This document shows, piece by piece, positions 52,943 through 53,908 of a stretch of DNA of 53,908 nucleotides. This DNA is from an uncultured Lachnospiraceae bacterium (GTDB taxonomy: Bacteria; Bacillota; Clostridia; Lachnospirales; Lachnospiraceae), in contig CASWVG010000014.1 of NCBI GenBank assembly GCA_949472775.1, positions 1 through 53,908 of the forward strand. Direction: 5' to 3'. The translations under genes were made by a program, and so were the position numbers. Numbering within the stretch: position 1 is the stretch's first letter; every line of letters starts with the position of its first letter. Under the pieces are notes generated by a model that saw nothing but the letters and a program-made list of their open reading frames with translations, did not search any database and was not told where the DNA came from.

Positions 52943-52971
52943 GGCAGGGACTATTTGAGTCTCTGCCTTTT
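52943..52971 (+). terminator. Attenuating terminator between toxI and toxN
   Basis: GGCAGGGACT pairs with AGTCTCTGCC (one G-T) around ATTTG, followed by TTTT. In type III systems this terminator keeps antitoxin RNA in excess over toxin mRNA. Confidence 0.85.
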
Positions 52972-53026
52972 CTGTCAGATAATACGACGGCTAAAGTATG
53001 TGATTGTTTGTACACAAAGGAGTTTT

Positions 53027-53509
53027 ATGAAAGATAATTTAAGAATATATGGAGTGAAGGATTCCTACATAAAATATTTGAGCCAATATCAGGAGCATTT
53101 GTTCCGGCATGAAGGAGGATCGTTAGGACGTAAGTATATTGGAGTCGTTTTTGAAATCAATAAATTTTCCTATTTTGCACCATTATCTTCATTTAAACCC
53201 AAACATAAGAAAATGAAGGAAAGTGTGGATTTTATTAAGATAAAGGATTACGCTGTTATCAATATTAATAACATGATTCCTGTACCGAAAGGACAATTGG
53301 TAGAATTGAACATCAATGCGGAAAAAGATCCGCATTATAAGTTTCTTTTACAGGCTGAAAATCGGGAAATCAATAAGCAAAAATGTCGAATCAGAAAAAA
53401 TGCGGAGATAGTTTACAATCATAAGAAGCGTAATGGAAATTTGACACCATTGGCAAAAAGAACAAATGATTTTGAAATGTTGGAGAAATTAAGCAGAGAT
53501 TTTTGGTAA
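53027..53509 (+). CDS. toxN: ToxN/AbiQ-family type III toxin endoribonuclease
   Basis: 160 residues. LRIYGVKDSYIKYLSQYQ at the N-terminus, KYIGVVFEINKFSYFAPLSSFKPKHKKM, INNMIPVP and the C-terminal NDFEMLEKLSRDFW match the ToxN/AbiQ layout. In that family a KYIG-like strand, the YF.PL.S motif and the basic KPKHK loop form the active site and RNA-binding groove. Homologues cleave mRNA at A-rich sites, cause growth arrest and abort phage infection. AAAGGAG lies six bases before the ATG at 53027; the frame extends upstream through the antitoxin but without a start site. It is paired with toxI and its terminator. Confidence 0.88.
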   Translation: MKDNLRIYGVKDSYIKYLSQYQEHLFRHEGGSLGRKYIGVVFEINKFSYFAPLSSFKPKHKKMKESVDFIKIKDYAVININNMIPVPKGQLVELNINAEKDPHYKFLLQAENREINKQKCRIRKNAEIVYNHKKRNGNLTPLAKRTNDFEMLEKLSRDFW

Positions 53510-53534
53510 TTATTAGCGGCTATTCTTGTTTGAC

Positions 53535-53558
53535 GATTTTGCTGAGGTTGGCAAAATC
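53535..53558 (+). terminator. Hairpin downstream of toxN
   Basis: GATTTTGC (53535-53542) pairs with GCAAAATC (53551-53558) around an eight-base loop. No T run follows, so termination would be weak. Confidence 0.35.
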
Positions 53559-53611
53559 ATAGATGCCGGTATACCTAAAAACGTACAGTATAATGTTGGG
53601 AAAGGCGGCAG

Positions 53612-53894
53612 GGATGTATGCAGGCAGTTAATCGAAGGCGAAGAAAGGGACAACAATACTTGATGAATGATGTGTTGCCATTTTTATGGGTATAGCAAAC
53701 AAGCCTCGGGAAAGACGGCAAAGAGCCAGAAAAATTTTACTTTTAAACCTTACTATGCTATACTATCATAGTTATTAAAAGCTTTTTAGCTGAAGCTTAA
53801 TTTTAAAAACGATTTTCAATACAAATAATAGCAACTGGAAAGAATAAAATTGAGGAAACATGGAGGAATAGAATAACATGAAACTCGGCATCGT
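53612..53894. repeat. Downstream copy of the ychF promoter-leader region
   Basis: Partner of 52378-52609. This copy is full length, including 58 bases (53774-53831) missing upstream, and leads into the real ychF. It is likely the ancestral arrangement. Confidence 0.85.
53736..53764 (+). promoter_or_regulatory. Promoter of ychF (copy 3 of the palindromic promoter)
   Basis: TTTACT (53736-53741) and TATACT (53759-53764) with a 17-base spacer, and the ACTATG/CATAGT inverted repeat around the -10. Confidence 0.7.
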
Positions 53895-53908
53895 CGGGCT
53901 CCCCAACG
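53878..53908 (+). CDS. ychF: Redox-regulated ATPase YchF, 5' end only
   Basis: The first ten codons read MKLGIVGLPN, the invariant start of YchF/Ola1 P-loop proteins, whose next residues are normally VGKS. The gene runs off the window. YchF binds ATP and associates with ribosomes. GGAGG precedes the ATG by about nine bases. The promoter and leader are duplicated upstream. Confidence 0.85.
   Translation, partial: MKLGIVGLPN

Overview
The window reads as a chromosomal segment of an anaerobic, Gram-positive Clostridia genome, most likely Lachnospiraceae. Signs are AGGAGG-type ribosome sites, the SCIFF peptide and its radical SAM maturase next to a fused secD-secF, a HemZ-type coproporphyrinogen dehydrogenase, a PrkC/Stp pair beside rsgA, a class B sortase, and a meso-DAP-type MurE. 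No rRNA, tRNA or CRISPR array was seen.

Layout. 1-4031: a secreted four-repeat protein behind a hairpin-rich leader, enolase, a 144-bp MITE-like inverted repeat and a phosphodiesterase. 4149-7202: a decayed AlbA_2-type regulator and hemZ. 7272-12936 (minus strand): a polyamine operon speA-speE-speB-carboxyspermidine dehydrogenase-carboxyspermidine decarboxylase, apparently transcribed from a strong promoter near 13400 through a leader of about 450 nt that holds an attenuator-like hairpin. 13587-15378: sortase B and an AIM24/TIGR00266 protein. 15618-23778: a compact, AT-richer seven-gene operon (membrane/coiled-coil protein, Ser/Thr kinase, coiled-coil protein, zinc-ribbon/FHA protein, small radical SAM protein, ClpB-like AAA+ ATPase, PP2C phosphatase). 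I cannot assign it to a named system, and it is the best candidate for something undescribed. 23870-34570: hisS, aspS, an SseB protein, a phosphoglycolate-phosphatase-like HAD, a CNNM/CBS membrane protein (minus), then TIGR04086-scfA-scfB-secDF. 34919-50005: a housekeeping run of recJ, murE, priA, def, fmt, a zinc peptidase, rsmB, rlmN, stp, prkC and rsgA. 50490-53908: a GT-C-like membrane glycosyltransferase, a type III toxin-antitoxin locus (toxI RNA repeats, attenuating terminator, ToxN/AbiQ-like toxin) and the start of ychF.

The last 4 kb record an insertion history. The ychF promoter, leader and first codons are present twice, flanking about 1 kb with the toxIN-like locus, and the core promoter with a palindrome over its -10 is present a third time before the glycosyltransferase. 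Several intergenic regions (after secDF, recJ and rlmN) hold multi-hairpin repeat elements with GAA triloops or shared blocks.

How genes work together: the murE-to-rsgA run joins wall synthesis, replication restart, formylmethionine handling, rRNA modification and wall-sensing Ser/Thr phosphorylation. The polyamine genes give arginine to agmatine to putrescine to spermidine through carboxyspermidine, with an extra aminopropyltransferase. The seven-gene operon has the parts of a phosphothreonine switch (writer, eraser, reader) that could gate an unfoldase. All calls come from reading the sequence; no database search was run.
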